From: a virus
Reading direction: 5' to 3' (one strand)
Virus record (IMG/VR): IMGVR_UViG_3300042924_000431
Location: 1-20,375 of that record
Length of the DNA: 20,375 bases
Positions 4,870 to 13,195 of this stretch are shown here, one piece after another (position 1 is the stretch's first letter; every line of letters starts with the position of its first letter). The notes under the pieces are model-generated. The model did no database searches, had not been told where the DNA came from, and saw only the letters and a list, made by a program, of their open reading frames with translations. A program made the position numbers and the translations under genes.

Positions 4870-5535
4870 ATGAACTACACGGAGTTGAAGACTGCTGTTG
4901 AGGATTACACCGAGAACTCGTTCTCGGCGACTGACTTCGCCAACATGACAGAGTTGGCCGAGCAGAAAATCTACAACACGGTTCAACTTCCTGCGCTTCG
5001 TAAGAACGTTACCGGGTTTCTTACGGCCAACAACAAGTATCTCCAGTGCCCCTCAGATTTCCTGTCCGTCTTCTCGATGGCGGTAATCCTGGCAAATGGT
5101 TCGTATGAGTATCTGCTTGATAAGGATGTGAACTTCATCCGTCAGGCATACCCAACGCCCACGAGCACCGGCACTCCTCGGTACTACGCCATCTTTGGGC
5201 CTCGATCTGACAATCCAAATGAGTTGACGTTCATTGTTGGTCCGACCCCGAACGCTGGTTTGGAGGTAGAACTTCACTACTTTTACTACCCGGTCTCGAT
5301 GGCAGACACGGTGCTCAACCCCACGGGAACCTCTTGGCTTGGTGACAACTTTGACTCTGTGCTATTTAACGGCGTGATGGTCGAAGCCGCTCGGTTCATG
5401 AAAGAAGAGCCGGACGTGGTTGCCATGTACGAGCAACAGTTTGCTCAATCCCTGCTCCTGTTGAAGCAACTGGGTGATGGTAAGAACCGTCAGGATGCCT
5501 ACAGGAACGGGCAAGTTAGGGTGAAGGTCGGCTGA
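4870..5535 (+). CDS. Phage adaptor protein, SU10-adaptor type
   Basis: A 221-residue protein starting MNYTELKTAVEDYTEN, with F-A-N-M-T-E-L-A-E-Q-K-I-Y-N-T-V-Q-L-P-A-L-R-K close behind. This helical opening (an acidic helix, then a helix with I/R-Y-x-x-V-x-L-P-A-L-R) matches the adaptor family named after Escherichia phage SU10, which sits below the portal. The middle strands (YLQCPSDFLSVFSMAVI, ELTFIVGPTPNAG, VELHYFYYPVSM) and the last helices (MVEAARFMKEEPDVVAMYEQ) complete the fold. The start is ATG 4870 with TGAGG at 4860-4864; the in-frame ATG at 4810 lies in the previous gene. The stop overlaps the next ATG by one base. Two adaptor-type proteins suggest a two-ring neck. Confidence 0.78.
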   Translation: MNYTELKTAVEDYTENSFSATDFANMTELAEQKIYNTVQLPALRKNVTGFLTANNKYLQCPSDFLSVFSMAVILANGSYEYLLDKDVNFIRQAYPTPTSTGTPRYYAIFGPRSDNPNELTFIVGPTPNAGLEVELHYFYYPVSMADTVLNPTGTSWLGDNFDSVLFNGVMVEAARFMKEEPDVVAMYEQQFAQSLLLLKQLGDGKNRQDAYRNGQVRVKVG

Positions 5536-5954
5536 TGACAATCGTTCAAACGCAGACCACCTCCTTCAAGAAGGAGTTGTACCAGGGCATCCACGATCTC
5601 ACGACGGATGTTCTGAAGATTGCTTTGTACAACGGCAACGCAGACCTGAACGAAGATACCACCGTTTACACCACGACGGCAGAGATCACTGGGACTGGGT
5701 ATGTGTTGGGGGGCAAGACGCTGACCGGCACGACCATCAACAGTTCTGGGTACACAGCCTTCGTGGACTTTGACAATGTGGAGTGGAACCCCGGCGTGTT
5801 TACAGCGCGGTGTGCCCTGATCTACAACTCCAGTAAAGCCAACCGTTCCATCGCCGTGTTGGACTTCGGGTCAGACAAGACTTCGACGGCCACATTCACC
5901 ATCGTCATGCCGGTCAACGACGCCAACAGTGCCTTGATCCGGTCTTCCAACTAA
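5535..5954 (+). CDS. Conserved phage tail/virion protein of unknown function
   Basis: A 139-residue protein. Conserved elements are Y-Q-G-I-H-D-L-T-T-D-V-L-K-I-A-L-Y near the start, then T-G-T-G-Y-V-L-G-G-K-T-L-T, T-A-F-V-D-F-D-N-V-E-W and A-L-I-Y-N-S-S-K-A-N-R-S-I-A-V-L-D-F-G. I recognise these from small proteins in the tail regions of uncultured phages. Prediction by eye is a beta sandwich with a strand about every ten residues. It starts on a TGATG overlap with the adaptor gene, so the two are probably translationally coupled. It may be a tail or neck appendage; biochemical function is not known. Confidence 0.7.
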   Translation: MTIVQTQTTSFKKELYQGIHDLTTDVLKIALYNGNADLNEDTTVYTTTAEITGTGYVLGGKTLTGTTINSSGYTAFVDFDNVEWNPGVFTARCALIYNSSKANRSIAVLDFGSDKTSTATFTIVMPVNDANSALIRSSN

Positions 5955-5963
5955 GGAGTCATT

Positions 5964-6527
5964 ATGACCATTGACAAAATTACTGCGGTTGACAAAGTTG
6001 AGGCCGCATGCTCGTACAACACCCAGCCCGCTGATGAGATGGGCATCCACGGCACATACCATGCTGTGTGCCGCGATAAGGATGGCAACATCAAGTGGGA
6101 AGACGACATCAAGAACCTCGTGACGACGGTGGGCAAGAACCTGACGCTGGACACGATTCTTGGTAACTCTGCTGCGGGCGCAGTTGTTATGGGCCTCAAG
6201 GGCACTGGCACTCCGTCAGCGGGCGACACCCAGGCTTCGCACGGTACGTGGAACGAAGTTGGTCTGGCTAACGCCCCGACCTATTCGGGCAACCGCAAGA
6301 CGCCTTCGTTCAGCGCAGCATCGAGCGGCAGCAAGACCACTTCGTCTGCTGTGACGTTCAACATCACATCGTCTGGTACGGTCGCCGGTTGCTTCATCAA
6401 CATTGGTGGTAGCGCCACGATTGACAACACCACGGGAACGCTGTTCTCCGCAGGTGACTTCTCCAGTTCTAAGTCTGTGGTGAGCGGCGATACCATCGCT
6501 GTGACCTACACCGCTACTTTGACCTGA
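5964..6527 (+). CDS. Conserved phage tail-associated structural protein
   Basis: A 187-residue protein with AAGGAG at 5953-5958 before ATG 5964. The block M-G-I-H-G-T-Y-H-A-V-C-R-D-K-D-G-N-I-K-W-E-D, then N-L-V-T-T-V-G-K-N-L-T-L-D-T, is strongly conserved among environmental phages. The second half (NAPTYSGNRKTPSFSAASSG, then V-A-G-C-F-I-N-I-G-G-S-A-T) is a beta-rich Ser/Thr/Gly domain ending in a strand T-Y-T-A-T-L. No enzyme motif is present. It is best read as a virion protein, perhaps at the fibre base, because tail-fibre-like genes follow directly. Confidence 0.72.
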   Translation: MTIDKITAVDKVEAACSYNTQPADEMGIHGTYHAVCRDKDGNIKWEDDIKNLVTTVGKNLTLDTILGNSAAGAVVMGLKGTGTPSAGDTQASHGTWNEVGLANAPTYSGNRKTPSFSAASSGSKTTSSAVTFNITSSGTVAGCFINIGGSATIDNTTGTLFSAGDFSSSKSVVSGDTIAVTYTATLT

Positions 6528-6528
6528 C

Positions 6529-7581
6529 ATGGCCTTTGGGTGGGGTGACGGCGCTTGGAGCGAGAAAGGCTGGGGCGGTGTTACCGCCTTCAGTGACTCC
6601 GTCTCTGAGTCTGCCACCCTTTCTGAAACACAGTCTGTTGATGCAACCCTAACCGGAAGCGTCACAGAAACTGCTGCGCTTGCGGAAACGCAGACGGGCG
6701 CAGCCACCTTCCCTGTCTCCGTTACTGAAGCAGCGGCGGCTACGGAAGATCAATCGGTCAGCCTTGTTTACGCAGATACCGTTTCTGAAACGGCGGCGCT
6801 GACTGAGACGCAGACGGCCACGACTGACTACACAGAGTCGGTCACAGAATCCTCCGCCATCTCGGAGACAAACGCAGGTGGCGCCGTCTACCCGGTGTCC
6901 GTCACGGAAAACTTGGTCACGCAAGTAGCCTGGGGCGGCGGTGGTTGGGGCGTTTCTGCCTGGGGCGGTGCGGACACCATCTCCGAAACTCAGAGTGCCG
7001 CGCTGATTCTGAATGTCTCCGTCACGGAGACAGCAGCAGCGTCCGAGACGCAAGACGCGCTTGTTGACTACACGGCGTCTGTCACCGAGACGACGGCTGC
7101 AACAGAAACTCAGTCAGTCAACGTCGATTACGCAGTCAGTGCTTCTGACTCCGTGGCTATTACTGATGACCAGAGCGTGGCCACCACCTATGCGGTGAGC
7201 GTCACGGAGACTGCGGCGGCTACGGATGATGAGCAGGCGGGCCTGTTCTACGGTGAAACCGTTACCGAAACGGTAGCAACTTCGACTTCGGAATCTGCGG
7301 CAACAAGTTACACCGGGCTGTCGGTCACGGAAACCGCAGCCATCAGCAGCACAGAAGACGCCGCCACCACGTTTGTGGCGTCTGTAATCGAGAATGCGAC
7401 GATAGCCGCCCAGATCGCGGCCATCACAAACTACGGGGTATCCCGTACCGAAACCGCTGCCATCACCGAATCACAGACGGTGCGCTATTTCTGGGAAATC
7501 ATTGATGACACCCAGACCGCAAATTGGCAGAATATCAACAACGTGCAGTCGTCCGGGTGGACGCCCGTGCCGACGACATAG
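6529..7581 (+). CDS. Repeat protein of about thirteen 20-residue units with W/G modules, probable tail fibre
   Basis: A 350-residue acidic protein. Residues 1-23 are rich in W and G (FGWGDGAWSEKGWGG). From residue 24 to 324 it is built of 20-residue units of the form S-V-T-E-T-A-A-x-T-E-T-Q-S-x-x-x-x-Y-x-V. Five units are followed by a second W/G module (AWGGGGWGVSAWGG, residues 134-147), then eight more units, one of them 21 residues. The C-terminal 26 residues carry W-Q-N-I-N-N-V-Q-S-S-G-W-T-P, a common end of phage proteins. The strict 20-residue period and alternating hydrophobic residues suggest a beta solenoid or stacked fibre. It lies between tail-type genes. No family name is known to me. 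Confidence 0.75.
   Translation: MAFGWGDGAWSEKGWGGVTAFSDSVSESATLSETQSVDATLTGSVTETAALAETQTGAATFPVSVTEAAAATEDQSVSLVYADTVSETAALTETQTATTDYTESVTESSAISETNAGGAVYPVSVTENLVTQVAWGGGGWGVSAWGGADTISETQSAALILNVSVTETAAASETQDALVDYTASVTETTAATETQSVNVDYAVSASDSVAITDDQSVATTYAVSVTETAAATDDEQAGLFYGETVTETVATSTSESAATSYTGLSVTETAAISSTEDAATTFVASVIENATIAAQIAAITNYGVSRTETAAITESQTVRYFWEIIDDTQTANWQNINNVQSSGWTPVPTT
6598..7500 (+). repeat. Degenerate 60-base (20-codon) tandem repeat array
   Basis: About thirteen codon-phased units encode the SVTETAA...TETQ repeat. The array is interrupted at about 6925-6969 by the W/G module. Copies differ a good deal at DNA level but keep length and the protein pattern, so the array is old and selected at the protein level rather than freshly expanded. 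Confidence 0.85.
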
Positions 7582-7590
7582 GAGCCTTAG

Positions 7591-8757
7591 ATGCCCACCT
7601 CATACACCTCCCTTTTGGGCCTTGCCCTCCCGGTCACGGGTGAACTGTCCGGCACCTGGGGCGACACGGTAAACGACTACATCACCCAGTATGTAGACGC
7701 CGCTGCCGCAGGTACGCAGACCATCAGCGGTTCTCAGACGGCAGTAACCCTCACGGTTACCAACGGTTCTTCGCTGACGCAGGTCGGCTCTGGCTCTTCT
7801 GGCTCTGCCCAGTATGCGGTGATCAACTGCACGGGTAACCCGGCGGGCCTTCTGACGATCACTGCTCCGGCATCAAGCCGTCAGTACCTGATCATCAACG
7901 CAACCTCAACTTCACAGTCTGTAAAGATTGTCGGGGCAGGCCCGACGACTGGCGTGACCTTGGTGACTGGCGAGAGCGCCATCGTTGCCTGGAACGGCAG
8001 CGACTATGTGAAGGTGGCGTCTAGCACGGCTGATGGCGTGACGACCATCAGTTTTGGCAGCACGGGGCTGACACCTTCGACGGCGACGTCTGGTGCTGTG
8101 TCGGTTGCCGGAACACTTGCCACGACCAACGGCGGTACGGGGCTAACTACGTTTAATGCAAATGGGGCTGTTTATGCCTCCTCGTCCTCCGTGCTAACCA
8201 CTGGCACTCTGCCGGTTGGTTCTGGCGGCACGGGCCTGACTTCTGGCACCTCCGGCGGCATTCCGTATTACTCAGCCACCAACACTCTGGCGTCCTCCGG
8301 TGCGCTTACGGCTAATCAGTTTCTGATCGGTGGCGGTGCAGGTGCAGCCCCCTCGGCTTCTTCTTTGTTGCAAGTTGCCGCAGCGGTTACCACGGGTAAC
8401 TACGTCCGCGCAATCGGTTATGCCGACACGGTTACCGCCTTGGGTAACACCGGCACCGCCATCAACCTCGATGTCACTAGCGGTGGCGTGTTTACCGCCA
8501 CGTTAACCGGCAACGCCACAATTACACTGCGATACCCAGTCTCCACAGGCGCGTCTTCGTTCACGCTGATCTTGACGAACGATGGTACTGCCGGTAGAAC
8601 TGTGGCTTGGGCTGGCGGTAGTTTTGTTTTCCCTGGCGGGGCAGCATCCCTGTCTCGCACCACTACGGCGAACGCTGTTGACGTTTGGGTTTTCTTCACC
8701 CCGAACGGAGGCACGACGTACTATGGCAATATCGCCATGAAGAATATGACCGCTTAA
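7591..8757 (+). CDS. Tail fibre protein
   Basis: A 388-residue protein. The opening M-P-T-S-Y-T-S-L-L-G-L-A-L-P-V-T-G-E-L-S followed by G-T-W-G-D-T-V-N-D is a signature of tail-fibre proteins in many environmental phages; this segment probably anchors the fibre. Strand-rich domains follow (QYLIINATSTSQSVKIVGAG, VAWNGSDYVKVAS), then several G-G-T-G-L-T-T linkers (around residues 180-220) typical of trimeric fibre shafts, and a C-terminal domain ending V-D-V-W-V-F-F-T-P-N-G-G-T-T-Y-Y-G-N. TAGGAG at 7579-7584 precedes ATG 7591. It likely contacts the host surface. No chaperone, endosialidase or hydrolase motif is visible. Confidence 0.82.
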   Translation: MPTSYTSLLGLALPVTGELSGTWGDTVNDYITQYVDAAAAGTQTISGSQTAVTLTVTNGSSLTQVGSGSSGSAQYAVINCTGNPAGLLTITAPASSRQYLIINATSTSQSVKIVGAGPTTGVTLVTGESAIVAWNGSDYVKVASSTADGVTTISFGSTGLTPSTATSGAVSVAGTLATTNGGTGLTTFNANGAVYASSSSVLTTGTLPVGSGGTGLTSGTSGGIPYYSATNTLASSGALTANQFLIGGGAGAAPSASSLLQVAAAVTTGNYVRAIGYADTVTALGNTGTAINLDVTSGGVFTATLTGNATITLRYPVSTGASSFTLILTNDGTAGRTVAWAGGSFVFPGGAASLSRTTTANAVDVWVFFTPNGGTTYYGNIAMKNMTA

Positions 8758-8769
8758 TAGGAGCAAAAA

Positions 8770-8991
8770 ATGGCTTTGGATGCACAACAGCAATTCCAAC
8801 TCGACTTGGAAAACGCCCGCCACGCCAATCAAATGGCAGCGCAGGCCAAGCAGGCAAAACTGGAGGCCGTGCGTATGGCTAAGGAAACCCTCGTCGAGAA
8901 CGCCCGCAGCAAGCCTGTGGACGCTCGTGATGTGACGGCGGCTGACATCACCGCTTTTGCTGCCGCCCTTGAGTCGTATGTAAACGGCTGA
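8770..8991 (+). CDS. Small alpha-helical phage protein at the head of the oxygenase cluster
   Basis: A 73-residue protein, almost all helix: residues 1-45 (QQQFQLDLENARHANQMAAQ, then K-Q-A-K-L-E-A-V-R-M-A-K-E-T-L) make a Gln/Ala-rich amphipathic coil. The end (S-K-P-V-D-A-R-D-V-T-A-A-D-I-T-A-F-A) is a conserved block found in this short family. AGGAG at 8759-8763 precedes ATG 8770. Its stop overlaps the next ATG (TGATG), coupling it to the first oxygenase gene. It could be a fibre-assembly helper, but that is only positional inference; the family has no known function. Confidence 0.7.
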   Translation: MALDAQQQFQLDLENARHANQMAAQAKQAKLEAVRMAKETLVENARSKPVDARDVTAADITAFAAALESYVNG

Positions 8992-9584
8992 TGGAAGGTT
9001 TTGCCTACTTCCCGGCTATCGTCTACCGAGATGAACGGCCCGACTTGGCTGAAAAGGTTCTGCCGACATGCATCCAATACTTGGATCAAGTTCGCAAGCC
9101 CGAGTGGCCGATGTCCCAGTCCGCCCATCTCGCGCACGATCCTGCCTTCAGGGAAGTGGCAGACTACCTTCTGCTGTCGGTGGTAGACCTGCTTCGTGGT
9201 CAGGGCTACGCGGTAGACAAGTACGACTTCTACCTTTCCGGCCTTTGGGCGCAGGAGGTCAATCGAGGGGCGGGCACCAACGTGCATGTCCACAAGAACA
9301 GCCAGATGTGCGGTTGGTTCTTCCTCGAAACCCCACAGGGTGGTGCGTACCCGATCTACCACGACACCCGCATGAACAAGTCCATGATCGAACTGGACTT
9401 TGTGCAGGACTCAGAGGTCAGCAACGCCACCAACATCATCCATTTCAACAACATGGTGCCTGGGACCGTGATGTTTGCCAACTCGTGGATGCAGCATCAA
9501 CTGACTGGCAGCAACGCCGACACCCCAACGCGATGCATTCACTTCATCGTGTCTCACAAGGAGCGCCCGTGCAGCATGTGCTGA
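8991..9584 (+). CDS. 2-oxoglutarate/Fe(II)-dependent oxygenase, TIGR02466/2OG-FeII_Oxy_5-like
   Basis: A 197-residue protein. Residues 97-106 (N-V-H-V-H-K-N-S-Q-M) followed by C-G-W-F-F-L-E-T-P-Q-G-G-A-Y and, later, V-P-G-T-V-M-F-A-N-S-W-M-Q-H-Q-L and T-R-C-I-H-F are the double-stranded beta-helix pattern of the putative oxygenase family I know as TIGR02466. The likely iron ligands are H99 or H101 and H169; R181 probably binds 2-oxoglutarate. Such enzymes couple oxidation of 2-oxoglutarate to hydroxylation of a protein or small molecule; the substrate is unknown here. The gene starts on a TGATG overlap and its 3' end overlaps the next gene. The C-terminus ends in C-S-M-C, an odd cysteine pair. 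Confidence 0.75.
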   Translation: MEGFAYFPAIVYRDERPDLAEKVLPTCIQYLDQVRKPEWPMSQSAHLAHDPAFREVADYLLLSVVDLLRGQGYAVDKYDFYLSGLWAQEVNRGAGTNVHVHKNSQMCGWFFLETPQGGAYPIYHDTRMNKSMIELDFVQDSEVSNATNIIHFNNMVPGTVMFANSWMQHQLTGSNADTPTRCIHFIVSHKERPCSMC

Positions 9585-10156
9585 CGCCTTACGCCACAGC
9601 CATCGAACCGTTTGTTTGGTGGGAAGGTGGTTTTACGGAGCAGGAACTGAACTGGCTCCAAGATCGGGCTCAGAAGGCTGATCAGCAGGCGCAGGTTGGC
9701 GGTGATCCGCAGGGTGCGGAATTGGCAAAGGTTCGCCGGTCGCAGGTATCGTGGCTGAACAAAAACCAAGATACCGCTTGGGTGTTTGAAAAGTTGGGGC
9801 ACATCGCTTCTTCTCTCAATGCCCAATACTTCCGGTTCGATCTGACGGGGTTTGGTGAACCGTTGCAGTTGACGAACTACGATCAATCAGAACAGGGGAT
9901 GTACGGATGGCATCAGGATTACGGCGGGAAAAACAGCCCCAGTCGGAAACTCAGTCTGGTACTTCAGTTGACCGACCCGAGCCAGTACGAGGGGGGAAAC
10001 CTCCAGGTTATGACTGGTGGTCAGCCACAAACCGTTCGCAAACAGCGGGGTCTGGTGGCAGCATTCCCTTCGTATGTACTCCACCAAGTAACCCCCGTGA
10101 CAAGCGGTAACCGTCAATCTCTTGTGGCGTGGATTTCTGGGCCTGCATTCCGATGA
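9569..10156 (+). CDS. 2-oxoglutarate/Fe(II)-dependent oxygenase, PKHD-type hydroxylase
   Basis: A 195-residue protein. H115-x-D117 (Y-G-W-H-Q-D-Y-G), distal H172 (S-Y-V-L-H-Q-V-T-P-V) and R182 (G-N-R-Q-S-L-V-A-W) are the full iron and 2-oxoglutarate binding set. R-K-L-S-L-V-L-Q-L-T-D and Y-E-G-G-N-L are typical of PKHD-type (prolyl hydroxylase-like) enzymes. The best start is GTG 9569, five bases after AAGGAG at 9558-9563, overlapping the previous gene by 16 bases. The in-frame ORF extends to 9068, but that part is a shadow of the upstream gene. It is the clearest enzyme of the trio. Substrate is unknown; the next-but-one gene, glycine-rich and with some Pro and Asn, is a candidate. Confidence 0.85.
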   Translation: MQHVLTPYATAIEPFVWWEGGFTEQELNWLQDRAQKADQQAQVGGDPQGAELAKVRRSQVSWLNKNQDTAWVFEKLGHIASSLNAQYFRFDLTGFGEPLQLTNYDQSEQGMYGWHQDYGGKNSPSRKLSLVLQLTDPSQYEGGNLQVMTGGQPQTVRKQRGLVAAFPSYVLHQVTPVTSGNRQSLVAWISGPAFR

Positions 10157-10749
10157 ACGCCGAATACAAAGACTTCATCGCCATCTACCGGGATGTATAC
10201 CCGGAAGGATACTGCCAACACCTGATCAAAGAGTTTGATCGTCTGGTGGAATCTGGGGCCGGTGCTAACAGGCAGCGCAGCGAAGGCGCACTCAAGCATG
10301 CCAAAAATGACATGCAACTTGGCCTTAATTTTGCAGTTCAAAACGTAACCATATTTAATGGCACGAAAGTGTCTGATATATTCTTTGACGGCCTGCAAAA
10401 ATGCTACGATGATTATACTCAACACTATTCTGTTTTGAAAAACGACAGGATTATTGGTACGGCTATGAAAATGCAACGTACCGATCCCGGTGGTGGTTAC
10501 CATATTTGGCACAGTGAGCAAGGTAATGGAGTCCACGCAGATCGAGTGTTGGTGTATATGCTGTACCTTAATACACTAACCCAAGAAGAGGCCGGGGAAA
10601 CTGAGTTTTTATATCAGCAACGCAGAGTGCAACCAACTGAAAACACAATGGTTCTTTGGCCTGCTGCGTTTACGCACACCCATCGAGGGAATACAGTGTT
10701 TGGTGAGCGCAGCAAGTACATCGTGACTGGTTGGTTTTACTACGAGTGA
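10153..10749 (+). CDS. 2-oxoglutarate/Fe(II)-dependent oxygenase, prolyl 4-hydroxylase-like, HxE variant
   Basis: A 198-residue protein. ATG 10153 overlaps the previous stop (ATGA). The C-terminal half shows the P4H-like barrel: G-G-G-Y-H-I-W-H-S-E-Q, then V-L-V-Y-M-L-Y-L-N, G-E-T-E-F-L-Y, W-P-A-A-F-T-H-T-H-R-G-N and S-K-Y-I-V-T-G-W-F. H120-x-E122 replaces the classical HxD; the distal ligand is H175 or H177 and K188 may bind 2-oxoglutarate. It resembles P4H-like proteins of cyanophages and SAR11 phages. Codon use is richer in A/T than in the two upstream oxygenase genes, so it may have a different origin. Substrate unknown; the glycine-rich protein starts seven bases downstream. Confidence 0.8.
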   Translation: MNAEYKDFIAIYRDVYPEGYCQHLIKEFDRLVESGAGANRQRSEGALKHAKNDMQLGLNFAVQNVTIFNGTKVSDIFFDGLQKCYDDYTQHYSVLKNDRIIGTAMKMQRTDPGGGYHIWHSEQGNGVHADRVLVYMLYLNTLTQEEAGETEFLYQQRRVQPTENTMVLWPAAFTHTHRGNTVFGERSKYIVTGWFYYE

Positions 10750-10756
10750 GGAAAAA

Positions 10757-11769
<1,013 letters not shown>

Positions 11770-11773
<4 letters not shown>

Positions 11774-12279
11774 AAGAAAGCAGCGCCACCAAAAGCATGT
11801 TAAAGAAGCAGCATGAGGCTTCTTTGCAAGCGACGCTTAACCGTGCAAGATCGGTGACTGTTGGCACTTGTTTTGGTGGGACAGTAGAAATATCTATGCG
11901 CGGAAACGATGGCGTCGTTCTGTGGAGTCCACTACAGCCCGTTGAAGCGATTGAGTTGATCCATCAATTGGCCGCAAGTGTTGGGTGCCACATTCACATT
12001 CAACCCCGTCGAGATTTTTCTAGTTGGCGAGATTGGAAACATTCGGAAGAAGAATTGGATCGCTATCGTGGCATGCAAAATCTTCCTGGCGTTGGGCATC
12101 CGCCACACGCGAATAAAACAATTGAGCAGCAAATAAAAGGTCAGGTACTTCCTGCGCCCGAGCAGCAGCCCGGACTTCAACCCGCCTTAATGGCAAGGAG
12201 TAATGAAAATGAGCAAACTCTGGCAACTTCAAAAACTGTCGGACGGAAGCGCGCTAAGCGAGCCGCAGCCGCTGCCTGA
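11770..12279 (+). CDS. Conserved phage protein of unknown function
   Basis: A 169-residue protein starting on an ATGA overlap with the glycine-rich gene; a GTG at 11758 is in frame but lies within that gene. The conserved core is V-T-V-G-T-C-F-G-G-T-V-E-I-S-M-R-G-N-D-G followed by W-S-P-L-Q-P-V-E-A-I-E-L-I-H-Q-L-A and G-C-H-I-H-I-Q-P-R-R-D-F-S-S-W-R-D-W. The H-I-H pair and the Cys residues might bind metal. The C-terminus is basic (GRKRAKRAAAAA) and overlaps the next gene by 71 bases in another frame. I know relatives next to fibre genes in environmental phages but no function. Confidence 0.7.
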
Positions 12280-12598
12280 AAACTGGGGGCCGATCTTCGG
12301 CCTTCACGGCTTCATCGACCAGATCGGTGATCTGTCGTGGTTGGGTGAGTCCTATAACGATCAGGGGTGGTTTGAGGTGGGCGATGCGCCTCCTGGGCCT
12401 GTTACTTCGTCCGCTGCCGAACTCGCATGGGATCGTGCCAAGAAGATGTTGGCTGAGTCTGATTGGTCGATGCTGCCTGATGTGCCGATGACGGCGGGCA
12501 ACAAGGCGCTGTGGATTGAGTATCGCCGTGCGCTGCGCGAGATTCGTCTTCAGGCAGGCTTCCCCGACAACATTCAGTGGCCGAAAGCCCCTGAGTGA
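12209..12598 (+). CDS. Phage tail assembly chaperone (Phage_tail_APC-like)
   Basis: A 129-residue protein. Residues 74-129 (W-D-R-A-K-K-M-L-A-E-S-D-W-S-M-L-P-D-V-P, then N-K-A-L-W-I-E-Y-R-R-A-L-R and Q-A-G-F-P-D-N-I-Q-W-P) match the tail-assembly chaperone domain that I know as PF16778. The N-terminal half (L-W-Q-L-Q-K-L near the start, G-W-F-E-V near residue 54) is an aromatic-rich domain. Such proteins help fibre or tip proteins fold and trimerise, and here the gene follows the glycine-rich tip gene. ATG 12209 has AAGGAG at 12195-12200 at ideal distance, while ATG 12203 is too close. The first 71 bases overlap the upstream gene. Confidence 0.8.
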   Translation: MSKLWQLQKLSDGSALSEPQPLPENWGPIFGLHGFIDQIGDLSWLGESYNDQGWFEVGDAPPGPVTSSAAELAWDRAKKMLAESDWSMLPDVPMTAGNKALWIEYRRALREIRLQAGFPDNIQWPKAPE

Positions 12599-12825
12599 AC
12601 AAGTACACGATCCGGTTCAACAAGTCACGCGGACAACCGGGTCGTGGCTCCATGCTCCATGTTTGGCGCGTGTTTGAGGGCAGCAGGGAAATCCTTGCCA
12701 AGCACGTCAGGATTGAAACCCGGTCATGGACTGAGTTGGATGCCAACGGGCAGGACTACAACATCGCGTGCCGTGGGCGCATGATGTTCTTTGAGGACAC
12801 CGACACGGTGGTGATCACGGAGTAA
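12595..12825 (+). CDS. Small conserved phage protein
   Basis: A 76-residue protein starting GTG 12595 on a GTGA overlap with the chaperone gene. The motif N-K-Y-T-I-R-F-N-K-S-R-G-Q-P-G-R-G and later H-V-W-R-V-F-E-G, D-Y-N-I-A-C-R-G is a small family common in environmental phages, with several short strands and one helix. It always seems to lie near tail or lysis genes, but no function is known to me. The next gene follows two bases after the stop. Confidence 0.72.
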   Translation: MNKYTIRFNKSRGQPGRGSMLHVWRVFEGSREILAKHVRIETRSWTELDANGQDYNIACRGRMMFFEDTDTVVITE

Positions 12826-12827
12826 TC

Positions 12828-13193
12828 ATGGAAGAAACCAAACCCGCTGAGACAGCCAAAGAAGTTGCCGGTAAGTCAATCGGCAGGTTTGGTCTCTTCT
12901 ACATCACCCTGATCGTCTTGATCGGGGTGGGCTCCTCCTATTTCCTGTCTGACTCTGCCATCACGGCTGTGATGACGATGATCGGCGGCGCTCTGGTGGC
13001 CCTTATCAACATGATGAACGGCATCGCCGGGACGGCAGAGAAGCAGGAGAAGCCTGAGTTCAAGGTCATCCAGACCCTGATCGACAAGTTGGACCGCCTG
13101 GACAAGCCTGAGCAGCCTATGAAGGTGACTGTGCAGGGCGACAAGGTAACGGTCAGCAAGGGTGAGGATGTGGTTACGGCCACAAGGGAGTAA
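12828..13193 (+). CDS. Small two-helix membrane protein, holin candidate
   Basis: A 121-residue protein with two membrane helices, residues 21-40 (FGLFYITLIVLIGVGSSYFL) and about 44-68 (AITAVMTMIGGALVALINMM). Charged ends flank them: an acidic N-terminus and a lysine/glutamate-rich C-terminal helix plus strands (DKLDRLDKPEQPMKVTVQG). A hairpin of two helices with a soluble tail fits class II-type holins, which form pores in the inner membrane to release the endolysin. It lies two genes before the lysozyme. GGAG at 12819-12822 is the ribosome site. A membrane role is clear; the holin call is by context. Confidence 0.65.
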   Translation: MEETKPAETAKEVAGKSIGRFGLFYITLIVLIGVGSSYFLSDSAITAVMTMIGGALVALINMMNGIAGTAEKQEKPEFKVIQTLIDKLDRLDKPEQPMKVTVQGDKVTVSKGEDVVTATRE

Positions 13194-13195
13194 AC

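Noticed and set aside
9068-9568. N-terminal extension of the second oxygenase
   Set aside because: This part overlaps the first oxygenase in another frame, has shadow-like composition, and GTG 9569 has a good AAGGAG upstream.
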